From contig BBSY01000002.1 in assembly GCA_000974665.1 (NCBI GenBank), forward strand, positions 1 through 64,000: a stretch of 64,000 nucleotides of DNA. Direction: 5' to 3'. Made by a program: the position numbers and the translations under genes. This DNA comes from an alpha proteobacterium U9-1i (GTDB taxonomy: Bacteria; Pseudomonadota; Alphaproteobacteria; Caulobacterales; Aquidulcibacteraceae). A model generated the notes under the pieces. That model worked only from the letters and a program-made list of their open reading frames with translations. It searched no databases and was not told the DNA's origin. Below, piece by piece: positions 35,626 to 45,027 of this stretch. The first letter of the stretch is position 1. The number at the start of each line of letters is the position of its first letter.

Positions 35626-36024
35626 TCAGCCTCCCGCGCTGATGAGCGCCCACAGCGCGAACGGCGCCGCGACGGCGAAGAGGATCGCGGCCCAGGCGGT
35701 GGTCTCGGCGTCGGACGGCTTCAAGCCAGCGCCAGTGTCGAACACCAAATGGCGGATGCCGTTGGCGAAATGAAAAGCGAAGGCCGCCACGAGCAGATAG
35801 AGCGCCGCTTGCCCAATGGGCGATGACAAGAAGTCCGCCACCGGCGCGTAGGTTTCGGGGCCTGCCGCCACTGCGATCAACCACAACGAGAAGCCGATCG
35901 CACCCGCGTAGAGGCCGATGCCGGTCAGGCGATGCAGAATTGAGGTGAGCATGGTCACATGCCAACGCCACACCTGCAGGTGTGGTGAGACGGGTCTTTC
36001 TCCCGGACGGCTTGCCCCGGCCAT
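35626..36024 (-). CDS. sdhC: Succinate dehydrogenase cytochrome b556 subunit
   Basis: 132 residues. The signature RPVSPHLQVWRWHVTMLTSI is followed by LHRLTG, and HFANGIRHLVFDTG carries the heme ligand His. Three transmembrane segments. One base separates its stop from the sdhD start. The upstream gap to the divergent DUF885 gene holds a promoter candidate. Confidence 0.94.
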   Translation of the reverse strand: MAGASRPGERPVSPHLQVWRWHVTMLTSILHRLTGIGLYAGAIGFSLWLIAVAAGPETYAPVADFLSSPIGQAALYLLVAAFAFHFANGIRHLVFDTGAGLKPSDAETTAWAAILFAVAAPFALWALISAGG

Positions 36025-36066
36025 CTGCGCCCCTGAGTTCGTGAATCTACGTGGAATTGCGCCGCG

Positions 36067-36095
36067 GAGATTAGAAGTTCACCCCCTCAAGTCAA
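36067..36095 (-). promoter_or_regulatory. Candidate sdhC promoter
   Basis: On the minus strand, TTGACT (36095-36090) is followed by a 17-base spacer and AATCTC (36072-36067); TCTAAT is nearby at 36075-36070 but with a short 14-base spacing. The -10 match is weak. It lies about 43 bases before the sdhC start at 36024. Confidence 0.35.
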
Positions 36096-36187
36096 TCTAA
36101 CGCAGAGCGTCGATGGGGGCTTGCGAAGGCGCGGTTGAGCCGTTCTAGCTTTGGTCCGACTGCTTGGTTTTCGTGAGGGATAAGCCA

Positions 36188-37942
36188 ATGATCCGTTCTG
36201 CTGCGCTGGCGCTTTTTTCGCTTGCGCTTTTCGTCGCACCCGCTTCGGCGCAACCGCGCGGCGATGCACGCCTCAACACATTGCTGGCCGAACACGAGCG
36301 CATCGAGCGCCGCTTCGACCCGGTGACCTCAGGCCAGAACGGCGACCAGGCAGCGCTCTCGCTGCTGCCCGACGCGTCGCCGGCAGCCGTGGAAGCGCGG
36401 CGCGCGGCCTTGGCCGACCTGCGCACACGCCTCGCGGCCGTCAATGAGCGACAGCTTTCGGTCGGGGCGCAGCTGAACCGCACGCTCCTCCTACGCAACA
36501 TCGACGACGAACTAGAGAGCATCTCATTCGACCGGTCGCGCCTCGGCGGCTTTGGCGGCGGCGGGTACGATAGTCTTGGCCGCGAAACGCCGCTGCGTTC
36601 GCGTGAGGACGCGGAAGCCTGGATCACGCGCTTGGGCGCGATGGCCGGCTCCATCAATCAAGGCATTGAAAACCAGCGTCGCGGCATCGCGACCGGCTGG
36701 ACACAGCCGCGCCAGATCATTGAACGTTCGATCGGCGTGTCGCGCCGCACATTCGAGACTTCGGCCGAAGAGAGCCCGCTCTTGCTGCCGTTTGCGACGC
36801 TGCCGGCCACCGTGCCCGAGGCGGAACGCAACGCGTTTCGCGCGCGCGGCTTGGCCATCGTCCGCGATCAGATCAAGCCAGCACAGCAAGCGCAATTACG
36901 CTTTCTTGAAACCGAATTGCTGCCAGCGGCGCGAGCGGGCCTCGGCGTGCGAACGCTGCCGAATGGCGAAGCCTATTACAGCTATTTGGTGCGCTCCTTC
37001 ACGACGACCAACATGACGCCGGACGACGTGCACGCGCTCGGCCAATCGGAAGTGCGCCGCATCCGCGCTGAGATGGACGTTGTGATCGCCGAAGCAGGCT
37101 ATGCCGGACGTTTCCGGGATTTCACAACGTTTCTCCGCACCGATCCGCAATTCTACGCAACCAGCGCCGAAGACTTGATGGAGAAAACCGCGCGTCTGAC
37201 CCGTCGCGCCGATGCGGCCTTGCCGCAATTGTTCGGCACGTTGCCGCGGATGACCTACGGCATCGAGCCAACCCCGCCTGAAACGGCGCCGACATCGGCG
37301 ACCGCGAGCTATAGCCCCGGCAGTGCGTTGCTTGGCCAACCGGGCATCTATTACGTCAACACGTATCAGCTCAATCAGCGCCCGCTCTACGAATTGCCGG
37401 CGCTGACCCTGCACGAAGCGACACCGGGCCACCACTTGCAGGTGGCGCTGATGCAAGAACAACCCGAGGCGCCCTACTTCCGCCGGACCTCGTGGTTCAC
37501 GTCCTATGTTGAAGGATGGGGCCTCTATGCGGAAACGCTGGGCTACGACATCAACTTCTACACCACGCCTTACGAACGCTTTGGCCGCCTCTCCTACGAG
37601 ATGTGGCGTGCCTGCCGGCTGGTGGTGGACACAGGCATCCATTGGCTGGGCTGGACGTACGAACAGGGTCGCCAGTGCTTCGAGGAGAACACCGCCTTGA
37701 GCGCGCAAAACATCACTGCTGAAGTGAACCGCTACATCGGCGGGCCGGGGCAAGCTCTCGCGTACAAAATTGGCGAACTCACCTTCCGTCGCATGCGCGC
37801 GGAAGCCGAAGCCGCACTCGGCGATCGCTTCGACCTGCGCGCGTTTCACGATCATTTGCTGAGCGCGGGCGCGCTGCCGATGGATATCGTGGAAGTGCGT
37901 ATGCGCGCCTGGATCGCCGACCAACAGCGCGCGACCCGCTAG
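36188..37942 (+). CDS. DUF885 family protein, first copy
   Basis: 584 residues from ATG 36188 (GAGGGA site upstream). Signal peptide (MIRSAALALFSLALFVAPAS). The family's HExxPGHH motif is visible as HEATPGHH (about residue 413) and the distal acid in SYVEGWGLYAE (about 440); these residues resemble a zinc peptidase site. Its sequence is close to the next gene throughout. Substrate not known. Confidence 0.85.
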   Translation: MIRSAALALFSLALFVAPASAQPRGDARLNTLLAEHERIERRFDPVTSGQNGDQAALSLLPDASPAAVEARRAALADLRTRLAAVNERQLSVGAQLNRTLLLRNIDDELESISFDRSRLGGFGGGGYDSLGRETPLRSREDAEAWITRLGAMAGSINQGIENQRRGIATGWTQPRQIIERSIGVSRRTFETSAEESPLLLPFATLPATVPEAERNAFRARGLAIVRDQIKPAQQAQLRFLETELLPAARAGLGVRTLPNGEAYYSYLVRSFTTTNMTPDDVHALGQSEVRRIRAEMDVVIAEAGYAGRFRDFTTFLRTDPQFYATSAEDLMEKTARLTRRADAALPQLFGTLPRMTYGIEPTPPETAPTSATASYSPGSALLGQPGIYYVNTYQLNQRPLYELPALTLHEATPGHHLQVALMQEQPEAPYFRRTSWFTSYVEGWGLYAETLGYDINFYTTPYERFGRLSYEMWRACRLVVDTGIHWLGWTYEQGRQCFEENTALSAQNITAEVNRYIGGPGQALAYKIGELTFRRMRAEAEAALGDRFDLRAFHDHLLSAGALPMDIVEVRMRAWIADQQRATR

Positions 37943-37952
37943 GAGGTAGCGC

Positions 37953-39713
37953 ATGTTCCGTTCCGGTCTGCTCGCGGCATTCGTGTTTTTCACCGCCGCG
38001 GGCGCGGCCGGGGCGCAACCGCGTGGCGACACGCGGCTGAACGCGCTGCTGGCGGAATACGAGCGGATCGACCGGCGCAGCGATCCCATCACCTCCGGCC
38101 AGGAGGGCGATCGCGCGGCGCTTTCGCGCTTGCCAGACGTGACGCCGGAATTCGCCGCGGCGCGGCGCGCGGCGTTGGCCGATGTGCGCATGCGGCTGGA
38201 GCGGCTCAACCCGCGCCAGCTCTCCCCCGATGCCGCGACCAACCGCGCGTTTTTGATACGCGTCATCGACGATCAAATTCAGACGATCACCTTCGACGAC
38301 GCACGCATCGTATTCACCAACGATTCCGGCTTCTTCACCGAGGGCGACTTCATCGCCCGCACGACCCCGATTCAATCACGCGAGGACGCAGACGCGTGGC
38401 TGGCGCGCATGGAAGCGCTGCCGCGCTATTACGCCGACAACATCGCCAACGGCCGGCGCGGCATCGCGACGGGATTGACCCAACCGCGCGTCGTCGTGGA
38501 CCGCGCCATCGCCATAGCGCGTGCGCAAGCTGCTGTAGCGCCGGCGGAAAACTCGCTGCTGCTGCCGTTCGCGACCATGCCGACATCCATCCCGCTCGAC
38601 GCGCAAGCCTATTACCGCGCCCGCGCGCTTGAGATTGTCCGCGACCAAATCGCGCCGGCGCAGAACGAGGTCGTGGCATTTCTGGAGCGCGAGTATTTGC
38701 CGGCGGCGCGACCTGCGCTCGGCATTCGCAGCGTGCCCAATGGCGAGGATTATTACCGCTTTCTGGTGCGCTTCCATACCACCACCAACATGACGCCAGA
38801 AGAGATTCACGCGCTTGGCCAAAGCGAGGTGGCGCGCATTCGCACGGCAATGGAAGGCGTGATGCGCGAAGTGGGCTTCGGCGGAACCTTCGCCCAATTC
38901 CAAAACTTCCTCCGCACCGACCCTCAATTCTACGCGCGTAGGCCCGAGGAATTGTTGGAGAAGGCGTCCGAGATCGCCAAGCGCGCTGACGACCAATTGC
39001 CGCGCCTCTTCGGCACGTTGCCGCGACTGCCTTACGGCGTGCGACCAGTGCCAGCCGATATCGCCGAAGGTTACACAACCGGACGCTATTGGCCAGGAAG
39101 CCCGACGCTTGGAGTAGCTGGCGGCTACATGGTCAACACGGCGCGGCTCGATCAGCGGCCCTTGTATGAATTGCCGGCGCTGACGGTGCATGAGGCGGCG
39201 CCGGGGCATCATTTGCAGATCGCGCTCGCGCAAGAATTGGATGAGCTTCCGTATTTCCGCCGCACCACATTCGTGACCGCCTTCGTTGAAGGTTGGGGCC
39301 TCTATTCTGAGACTCTCGGCGAGGAAATGGGCATCTATCGGACGCCGTATGAACGCTTCGGCCGCCTCTCCTACGAGATGTGGCGCGCGTGCCGGCTTGT
39401 GGCGGACACTGGCCTACACTGGATGGGATGGTCGCTCGCCGAAGCGCGGCGCTGCTTCGATGAGAACAGTGCGCTCGCGCCGCACAACATCACGACGGAG
39501 CTTGAACGCTACGTCGCCGACCCGGGCCAAGCTTTGGCGTACAAAATTGGTGAGCTAGCGCTGCTACGTATGCGCCGCGAGGCCGAGGCGGCCCTCGGGG
39601 AGCGCTTTGACGTGCGCGCCTTCCATGATGTGGTGCTTGGCGGGGGATCGCTGCCGCTCGATGTTCTGCAACAACGGGTAAGCGCCTGGGCTCAGGCGCG
39701 CGACGGTGACTAG
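37953..39713 (+). CDS. DUF885 family protein, second copy
   Basis: 586 residues. AGGAGGT stands before the ATG, 10 bases after the previous stop. Signal peptide (FRSGLLAAFVFFTAAGAAGA). HEAAPGHH (about residue 413) and FVEGWGLYSE (about 448) repeat the first copy's motifs. Tandem duplication is likely. Its stop overlaps the convergent MaoC-like gene by four bases. Confidence 0.85.
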   Translation: MFRSGLLAAFVFFTAAGAAGAQPRGDTRLNALLAEYERIDRRSDPITSGQEGDRAALSRLPDVTPEFAAARRAALADVRMRLERLNPRQLSPDAATNRAFLIRVIDDQIQTITFDDARIVFTNDSGFFTEGDFIARTTPIQSREDADAWLARMEALPRYYADNIANGRRGIATGLTQPRVVVDRAIAIARAQAAVAPAENSLLLPFATMPTSIPLDAQAYYRARALEIVRDQIAPAQNEVVAFLEREYLPAARPALGIRSVPNGEDYYRFLVRFHTTTNMTPEEIHALGQSEVARIRTAMEGVMREVGFGGTFAQFQNFLRTDPQFYARRPEELLEKASEIAKRADDQLPRLFGTLPRLPYGVRPVPADIAEGYTTGRYWPGSPTLGVAGGYMVNTARLDQRPLYELPALTVHEAAPGHHLQIALAQELDELPYFRRTTFVTAFVEGWGLYSETLGEEMGIYRTPYERFGRLSYEMWRACRLVADTGLHWMGWSLAEARRCFDENSALAPHNITTELERYVADPGQALAYKIGELALLRMRREAEAALGERFDVRAFHDVVLGGGSLPLDVLQQRVSAWAQARDGD

Positions 39714-40750
39714 CGTTTCGGGATAGCCGCCCAATAATCAAAATCGAGCACGACGTTTGGATCGTCCTCGCCGGCGACGCCCTTCAACGGAAAACCTGCC
39801 GCGGGCTTGTTCTTCACGCCGACCAAGCGCAAGCGCAACGCGCCACATGCGCCGAGGTCGGCCTTGTCCAGAACTTCTGACCACGCATAGAGCGTGTCAC
39901 CAGCAAACAACGGGCCGACGTGTCGACCGGAATTGATCGCCAGCATCAATTGTGCGTTGGCAAGCCCGTTGAAGGCGATCGCGCGGGCGAGCGAAATGGC
40001 CACGCCGCCATAGATCAATCGCTTACCGAAGCGCGAGCCTTGCTGGGCCAGCGCATCGAAATGGACCTTGGCGGTGTTCTGGTAGAGGCGCGTGGCGATC
40101 TGGTGTTCGGCCTCCTCCACGGTCACGCCGTCAACGTGATCGATCGTCTCGCCGATCGCGTAATCCTCGTATGAATGCGGTGAGCCTGCGAGCGTGTAAT
40201 TGTAGCTCGAAAAATCCAGCGCCGGGGGCAGGACGAGATCGCGCGGCACGACGGCGGCGGCGAGATCCGGCGCCTTTGCGTCGGGCGTTGGCGCGTCCAC
40301 ATCGCGCTTGTTCACCATCACCCAACGCACATAGCTCAACACCGGCTCGCCGCGTTGGTTCATGCCGACGGTACGCACATAGACAACGCCGGTCTTGCCG
40401 TTCGAGTTTGGCTTCAGGCCGATCACCTCGGAGAACGCACTCAACGTATCGCCCGGATACACCGGCGCGAGAAACACGCCCTCGGCATAGCCCAGATTGG
40501 CGACGGCATTGAGCGAGATATCTGGAACGGTTTTGCCGAAGACGATGTGGAACACGAGCAGCGGATCAAAAGGCGCGCGCGCGAGGCCGCAATTGTCAGC
40601 GAAGGTATCAGCGCAAAACAGCGCATAGCGTGAACCGGTCAGCGCGATGTTCAGGGCGCGGTCCGCCGGCGTCAAAGTGCGCGGCGTAGCGTGCGTCAAT
40701 CTTTGGCCGACGCGGAAATCCTCGAAGAAATTGCCTGGATTCGACTTCAT
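39710..40750 (-). CDS. mch: MaoC-like hydratase, probable mesaconyl-CoA hydratase
   Basis: About 346 residues from ATG 40750 (MKSNPGNFFEDFRVGQRLTH). Two hot-dog halves: FEDFRVGQRLTHATPRTLTP and HSYEDYAIGETIDHVDGVTV. It resembles the mesaconyl-CoA (beta-methylmalyl-CoA) hydratase of the ethylmalonyl-CoA pathway. A CoA-ester lyase is two genes away (42140-43015), which supports that role. Assignment beyond the MaoC fold is inference. Confidence 0.75.
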   Translation of the reverse strand: MKSNPGNFFEDFRVGQRLTHATPRTLTPADRALNIALTGSRYALFCADTFADNCGLARAPFDPLLVFHIVFGKTVPDISLNAVANLGYAEGVFLAPVYPGDTLSAFSEVIGLKPNSNGKTGVVYVRTVGMNQRGEPVLSYVRWVMVNKRDVDAPTPDAKAPDLAAAVVPRDLVLPPALDFSSYNYTLAGSPHSYEDYAIGETIDHVDGVTVEEAEHQIATRLYQNTAKVHFDALAQQGSRFGKRLIYGGVAISLARAIAFNGLANAQLMLAINSGRHVGPLFAGDTLYAWSEVLDKADLGACGALRLRLVGVKNKPAAGFPLKGVAGEDDPNVVLDFDYWAAIPKR

Positions 40751-40826
40751 GCCCTGCCCTTGCGCGCATTGTTCGCCAAGCGCTGCGCCGCTACACCTAA
40801 CCCAGTTCGGCGGAGCGGGGGAAGGC

Positions 40827-42143
40827 GTGGCATTGCGACCGATTGATCTGGTGGTTGTCGCGGCATTGGCGGTCGCCACCGGCGCTTACGTCGTCATGTT
40901 CCATTTCCCAGCGCCCTATTTCGATCATTGGGACCTCGTTCCGATGATGCGCGCGGCCGATGCCGGAGCGCTTTCAGCCGCGGATTTGTTCGTGATCCAT
41001 GGCGGCCACTGGCACGCGAGCGCCTACGCGTTGCTGTTGCCGCTGGCGCAACTGACCGATTGGTCGCATTTGGCCGAGGCGCTGCTGACACTGACGTTTT
41101 TGTTCGCGGCATGCGCGCTGTTGGCCTTGATGGCGCGTGACTTCGCGGCGGAGGCGGCGCCTGAAGGCGCCCTTGGTCCGTTCGTGATCGCTGCGGTGTT
41201 CCTCTGCCTCTCGCTCGACCAGTCGAGCAACCTGCTCTGGGGCTTTCAGCTCTGCGTTTATTTGAACCTGTTTGGCGTGGCGCTGTGCCTTTGGGCGCTG
41301 ACACGCCGAAGCTTGGGGTGGCGCGAGGCGGCGCTCGCCCAGCTTGCACTCGCGATCGCCGTCACCAGCTACGCGACGGGATTTGCCCTGATCCCAACCG
41401 GGCTTGCGCTCATTGTTATGCGCGGCGACACGCCATGGGGGCGGCGTGCGTTGCAGGCTATCGTGTGGCTCGCCGCCAGCGCTGCGTGGTGCATCGCGTT
41501 TGTGCTCGCGCAGCGGACATCGCTCGGCGGTGGTGGGTTCGATGTGGCGTTGCTGAAACGACCCGAATTCTGGGCGTATCTGCCGGTGTTCGAGATCAAT
41601 TATGTGGGTGCGAGCATAGCGCGCACGGCCACCGCCTTGATCTGGCCATTGGCGTTGCTTTCGCCGATCGCAATTGCGCTTGGGTGCTGGGCGTTGGCGC
41701 GGCGCGGCGTGTCCTGGCGCGCTTTGTCGATCCCCTTGGCGTCGTGCATCTTCAGCATCGGCGCCGGACTGTTGTGCGCGTTGGGACGCTTCGAATTTGG
41801 CGCCGGTCAAGGCGGCAATGGGCGCTACTTCACCTTCTCGCACCTGTTCTGGATTGGCGCGGCTTTGGTGGCGCTAGCTTGGATTGGGAGGGTGGAGAGC
41901 AAGGCGTGGCGACGCGGTGCGATTGGTTTGGTTGCGATCCTGGCGCTCCTGAAGCTCGCGAGCGGGGTGCAGGCGGCGCAAAAGAACACGCGCGTTACCG
42001 CCGAAATCGCGGCCGCCGCAGCGGAGATGCGCGCCGCGCCAGAGCAGGCCGGCGAGATCGCACAAGCAATGTCGTTCGAGCGCCAAGATGGCGCGGCAAA
42101 CGCGGCGTACCTTCGCGACAAGGGTTGGAGCGTGTTCCGTTAG
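40827..42143 (+). CDS. Polytopic membrane protein, GT-C-like
   Basis: About 438 residues from the GTG at 40827. Around ten membrane segments (VVVAALAVATGAYVVMF, LTLTFLFAACALLALM, LAIAVTSYATGFALI). The first loop carries PAPYFDHWDLVP; an acidic residue in this place recalls GT-C glycosyltransferases, but no clear family motif follows. It lies between the MaoC-like hydratase and the CoA-ester lyase, yet has no obvious part in that pathway. Stop codons overlap the lyase by four bases. Confidence 0.6.
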   Translation: MALRPIDLVVVAALAVATGAYVVMFHFPAPYFDHWDLVPMMRAADAGALSAADLFVIHGGHWHASAYALLLPLAQLTDWSHLAEALLTLTFLFAACALLALMARDFAAEAAPEGALGPFVIAAVFLCLSLDQSSNLLWGFQLCVYLNLFGVALCLWALTRRSLGWREAALAQLALAIAVTSYATGFALIPTGLALIVMRGDTPWGRRALQAIVWLAASAAWCIAFVLAQRTSLGGGGFDVALLKRPEFWAYLPVFEINYVGASIARTATALIWPLALLSPIAIALGCWALARRGVSWRALSIPLASCIFSIGAGLLCALGRFEFGAGQGGNGRYFTFSHLFWIGAALVALAWIGRVESKAWRRGAIGLVAILALLKLASGVQAAQKNTRVTAEIAAAAAEMRAAPEQAGEIAQAMSFERQDGAANAAYLRDKGWSVFR

Positions 42144-43015
42144 TCGGCGTTGGCGGCGATGGCCTCGGCCACGGCCACAACACGCGTCGCCTCTTCCAGG
42201 TGCAAGAGCTCCGTCATCTTGCCGTCCACCTTGATGACGCCCTTGCCGGCGTTCTCCGGCAACGCGAAGGCGTCGATCACGGCGCGCGCGCGGGCGATTT
42301 CATCTGTCGTCGGCGCGAAAACCGCGTTGCAAAGGTCGATCTGCGTTGGATGGATGAGTGTCTTGCCGTCGAAGCCAAATTCCAGACCTTGCCGGCACTC
42401 GGCCTCGAAGCCCTCCATGTTCGGGATGTCATTGAACACGCCATCAATGGCGACGATGCCTTCGGCGCGTGCGGCGGTAAGCGTCAAGCCCAGCGCGGCA
42501 TGAAAGGCGGCGCGGCCGGGCGCGATGCGCGCGCGGGTCTCCTTCGCCAGATCGTTCGTGCCCATGACGAAGCAGCTAAGCCGCGTCGCCCGCGCGGCAG
42601 CGGCGATTTCAGCGATATTCAAGATGGCGCGCGGCGTTTCGATCATCACCCAGAGCGCGGCGGCAGCCGGATAACCCGCCTGCGTCATGGCATCGTCAAT
42701 CTCGATGATCTCGTCGCCGCTCGACACTTTTGGAACGAGCACGCCATCCGGGTTGGACGGCGCAATCGCGGCCAGATCGTCCCTGCCCCATGGCGTCGTC
42801 AAGCCGTTCACCCGAACAATGATTTCGCGCCGTCCGTAGCCTCCCGCCAGCACGGCGCTGGCCACCTGGGCGCGGGCGCTCTGCTTGGCTTCCGGCGCCA
42901 CGGAATCCTCAAGGTCCAACAACAGCACGTCAGCGGGCAGCGTTTTGGCTTTTTCGAGCGCTTTGGGATTGGCGCCGGGCATGTAGAGGCAGGAGCGACG
43001 CGGGCGGATTGACAT
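42140..43015 (-). CDS. CoA-ester lyase of the HpcH/HpaI/CitE family
   Basis: 291 residues. ATG at 43015 (MSIRPRRSCLYMPGANPKAL). Motifs: LLLDLEDSVAPEAK (metal side), ALWVMIETPRAILNI and DGVFNDIPNMEGFEAE, which fit L-malyl-CoA/beta-methylmalyl-CoA lyase or the CitE relatives. With the nearby hydratase it could complete the ethylmalonyl-CoA pathway (glyoxylate plus propionyl-CoA output). A malyl-CoA thioesterase or CitE-like activity cannot be excluded. Confidence 0.8.
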   Translation of the reverse strand: MSIRPRRSCLYMPGANPKALEKAKTLPADVLLLDLEDSVAPEAKQSARAQVASAVLAGGYGRREIIVRVNGLTTPWGRDDLAAIAPSNPDGVLVPKVSSGDEIIEIDDAMTQAGYPAAAALWVMIETPRAILNIAEIAAAARATRLSCFVMGTNDLAKETRARIAPGRAAFHAALGLTLTAARAEGIVAIDGVFNDIPNMEGFEAECRQGLEFGFDGKTLIHPTQIDLCNAVFAPTTDEIARARAVIDAFALPENAGKGVIKVDGKMTELLHLEEATRVVAVAEAIAANAD

Positions 43016-43069
43016 GAAGCGGCCTTGCGGGCGTAAGCGACGCGGGCGACCATCGCCAACGCGGTACCG

Positions 43070-43909
43070 ATGCAGCATACGAAAACAATTCTCTCGATCC
43101 AAAGCCAAGTCGTGGGCGCGCGCGTGGGTAATTCCGTCGCGGCCTTCGCGATGGAGCGCTTAGGCGTGCGCGTGCTGCAAATTCCGACAACCCTGCTGGG
43201 TCGGCGCCCTGATCGTGGCGTACCGGGCGGCGGCCCGCTGCCGGCGGAAACCTTGGCGGACCTGTTCGCCGGCCTGGCCGCCGACGGCTTGCTGCATGAA
43301 ATCGACGCAGTGCTGACCGGGTATGTCGGAGACAGCGAGCAAGCGGCGCCGATCCTCGACGCGGTGGAGCGCGTGAAAGCCGCAAATCCGAGTGCGGTTT
43401 TTGTCTGCGACCCGGTGCTGGGCGACGATGGCAAATTGTTCGTGAGTGACGCCGTCGCAGACGCCGTGATCAACGGCCTCGCCCCGCGCGCCGATTGGCT
43501 GGCGCCTAATGTGTTCGAACTCGGCGTAATGACGGGGCGAACTGTGGATGACTTGCAGAGCGCCCGCGACGCCGCGCGTCGCTTTGGTAGGCCGCTGCTC
43601 GTGTCTTCCATCCGCACCGCGACAGGCATGGGCGTGCTGCACGCAGCGCCGGGCGGAGACTGGTTTAGCGAAACGCCGCGCCTCCCCAGGGCGCCAAAAG
43701 GCACGGGCGATCTGCTGAGCGCGCTGTTCGTCGCGCGGCGCGTGCTCGGGCAAGCGCCGGCGGTCGCGCTCGAAGCCGCCACCGGCGGGGTGTTTGACGT
43801 GATCGTCCGGTCACTCGCCGCGGAGAGCGAGGATTTGCTGCTTCCGGGTGCGCAGGATCTGCTCGCCGAGCCAGTGACGTGGCCAACCGCCAAGCGGCTG
43901 GAGATGTGA
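43070..43909 (+). CDS. pdxY: Pyridoxal kinase
   Basis: 279 residues. Ribokinase-like fold: ILSIQSQVVGARVGNSVAAF at the N-terminus, DPVLGDDGKLFVS, WLAPNVFELGVMTG, and the anion-hole/catalytic GTGDLLSALF (about residue 218). It phosphorylates pyridoxal to PLP in the salvage route. TGA overlaps the next ATG by one base. Confidence 0.92.
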   Translation: MQHTKTILSIQSQVVGARVGNSVAAFAMERLGVRVLQIPTTLLGRRPDRGVPGGGPLPAETLADLFAGLAADGLLHEIDAVLTGYVGDSEQAAPILDAVERVKAANPSAVFVCDPVLGDDGKLFVSDAVADAVINGLAPRADWLAPNVFELGVMTGRTVDDLQSARDAARRFGRPLLVSSIRTATGMGVLHAAPGGDWFSETPRLPRAPKGTGDLLSALFVARRVLGQAPAVALEAATGGVFDVIVRSLAAESEDLLLPGAQDLLAEPVTWPTAKRLEM

Positions 43910-45027
43910 TGGTCGACATCCAAGGTTATATCGCGCCAGGCTTTGAACCGGTGGCCGACGCGTTTCGCTCCAATTTCGACGCGAATGAAGAAATGGGAGC
44001 CGGGTTCGCGGCGCTGCGCGACGGCGAGACCCTCGTCAACATTTGGGGCGGCTGGGCTGATCGCGCCGAGACAACGCCCTGGTCGCGCGACACGCTGACG
44101 CCAGTTTACTCCACCACAAAAGGCATCTCGTCGATCGTCGTCGCATGGTGCGTGGAGCACGGTCTGCTCGGCTACGAGGATCGCGTCGCCGATCTGTGGC
44201 CGGCCTTCGGCGCGAACGGCAAGGACAGGCTCACCATCGCGCAAGCGTTGTCGCATCAGGCGGGCGTGCCGGGATTTCCGGCGCCGATCGATCCCGACCT
44301 GTGGTTGCGGCCAAGCGAATGCGCCGCGGCGATCGCGCAACTTGAACCGATGTGGCCGCCAGGCACGCAGAGCGGCTACCACCCACTGACCTGGGGCTAT
44401 ATCGCAGGTGAGATTGTGCGGCGCGCGACAGAGCGCACACTCGGAGAAATCTTGCGAACAGAGATTTGCGCGCCGAATGGCGTGGATTTTTGGATCGGCA
44501 CGCCCGACAGCGAGCACCATCGCTGCCCCGAAATGCGCAAGCCGACAAAGGCCGGTTCGTTTGGCGAGATTACGCCGCCGCGCAAGGTGGCGTTCTTTAC
44601 GCCGTGGGCTGGCGCCGCCAAGAGCGCGGCGGAATGGCGTCGCGTGGAGATCCCATCCGCGAACGGCCATGGAACGGCCCTCTCGGTCGCGCAACTCTAC
44701 GGACTGTTCGCGACTGGTGGGGAAATCGAGGGGGTACGCGTGCTCTCGACAGAAACGCACGCGCAATTGGTGCGGCGACGCATCCTCGGCGAGGACCTCG
44801 TTTTGCCCTTCACGATGGATTGGCGCTCTGGACCGATGGCGAACCTGCATAAATTCTACGGGCCCAATCAGGATGCGATTGGCCATTCCGGCAGCGGCGG
44901 CTCTTGCGGGTTCGGCGACCCAGCGACACGCGTTTCGGCGGGCTACGTAATGAACAAACAATCGTCGAACTTGATGGGCGACGCGCGCGCGCGACGCCTG
45001 TTCGACGCGCTGCATTCATGCGTGTGA
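43909..45027 (+). CDS. Serine hydrolase of the beta-lactamase/EstB family
   Basis: 372 residues from the ATG at 43909 that overlaps the pdxY stop. The nucleophile motif STTKG (SxxK) is at about residues 68-72; a Tyr in SGYHPLTWGY lies where the second catalytic group is expected; GHSGSGG replaces the KTG-type triad. Members are esterases, transpeptidase-like enzymes or lactamases; no signal peptide is seen, so a cytoplasmic esterase is more likely. Confidence 0.85.
   Translation: MVDIQGYIAPGFEPVADAFRSNFDANEEMGAGFAALRDGETLVNIWGGWADRAETTPWSRDTLTPVYSTTKGISSIVVAWCVEHGLLGYEDRVADLWPAFGANGKDRLTIAQALSHQAGVPGFPAPIDPDLWLRPSECAAAIAQLEPMWPPGTQSGYHPLTWGYIAGEIVRRATERTLGEILRTEICAPNGVDFWIGTPDSEHHRCPEMRKPTKAGSFGEITPPRKVAFFTPWAGAAKSAAEWRRVEIPSANGHGTALSVAQLYGLFATGGEIEGVRVLSTETHAQLVRRRILGEDLVLPFTMDWRSGPMANLHKFYGPNQDAIGHSGSGGSCGFGDPATRVSAGYVMNKQSSNLMGDARARRLFDALHSCV

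Noticed and set aside
41285-43012. A 575-codon plus frame over the CoA-ester lyase
   Set aside because: Shadow of the minus-strand lyase.
42808-45015. A 735-codon minus-strand frame across pdxY and the serine hydrolase
   Set aside because: It mirrors real plus-strand genes with family motifs, and its translation is low-complexity with no motif.
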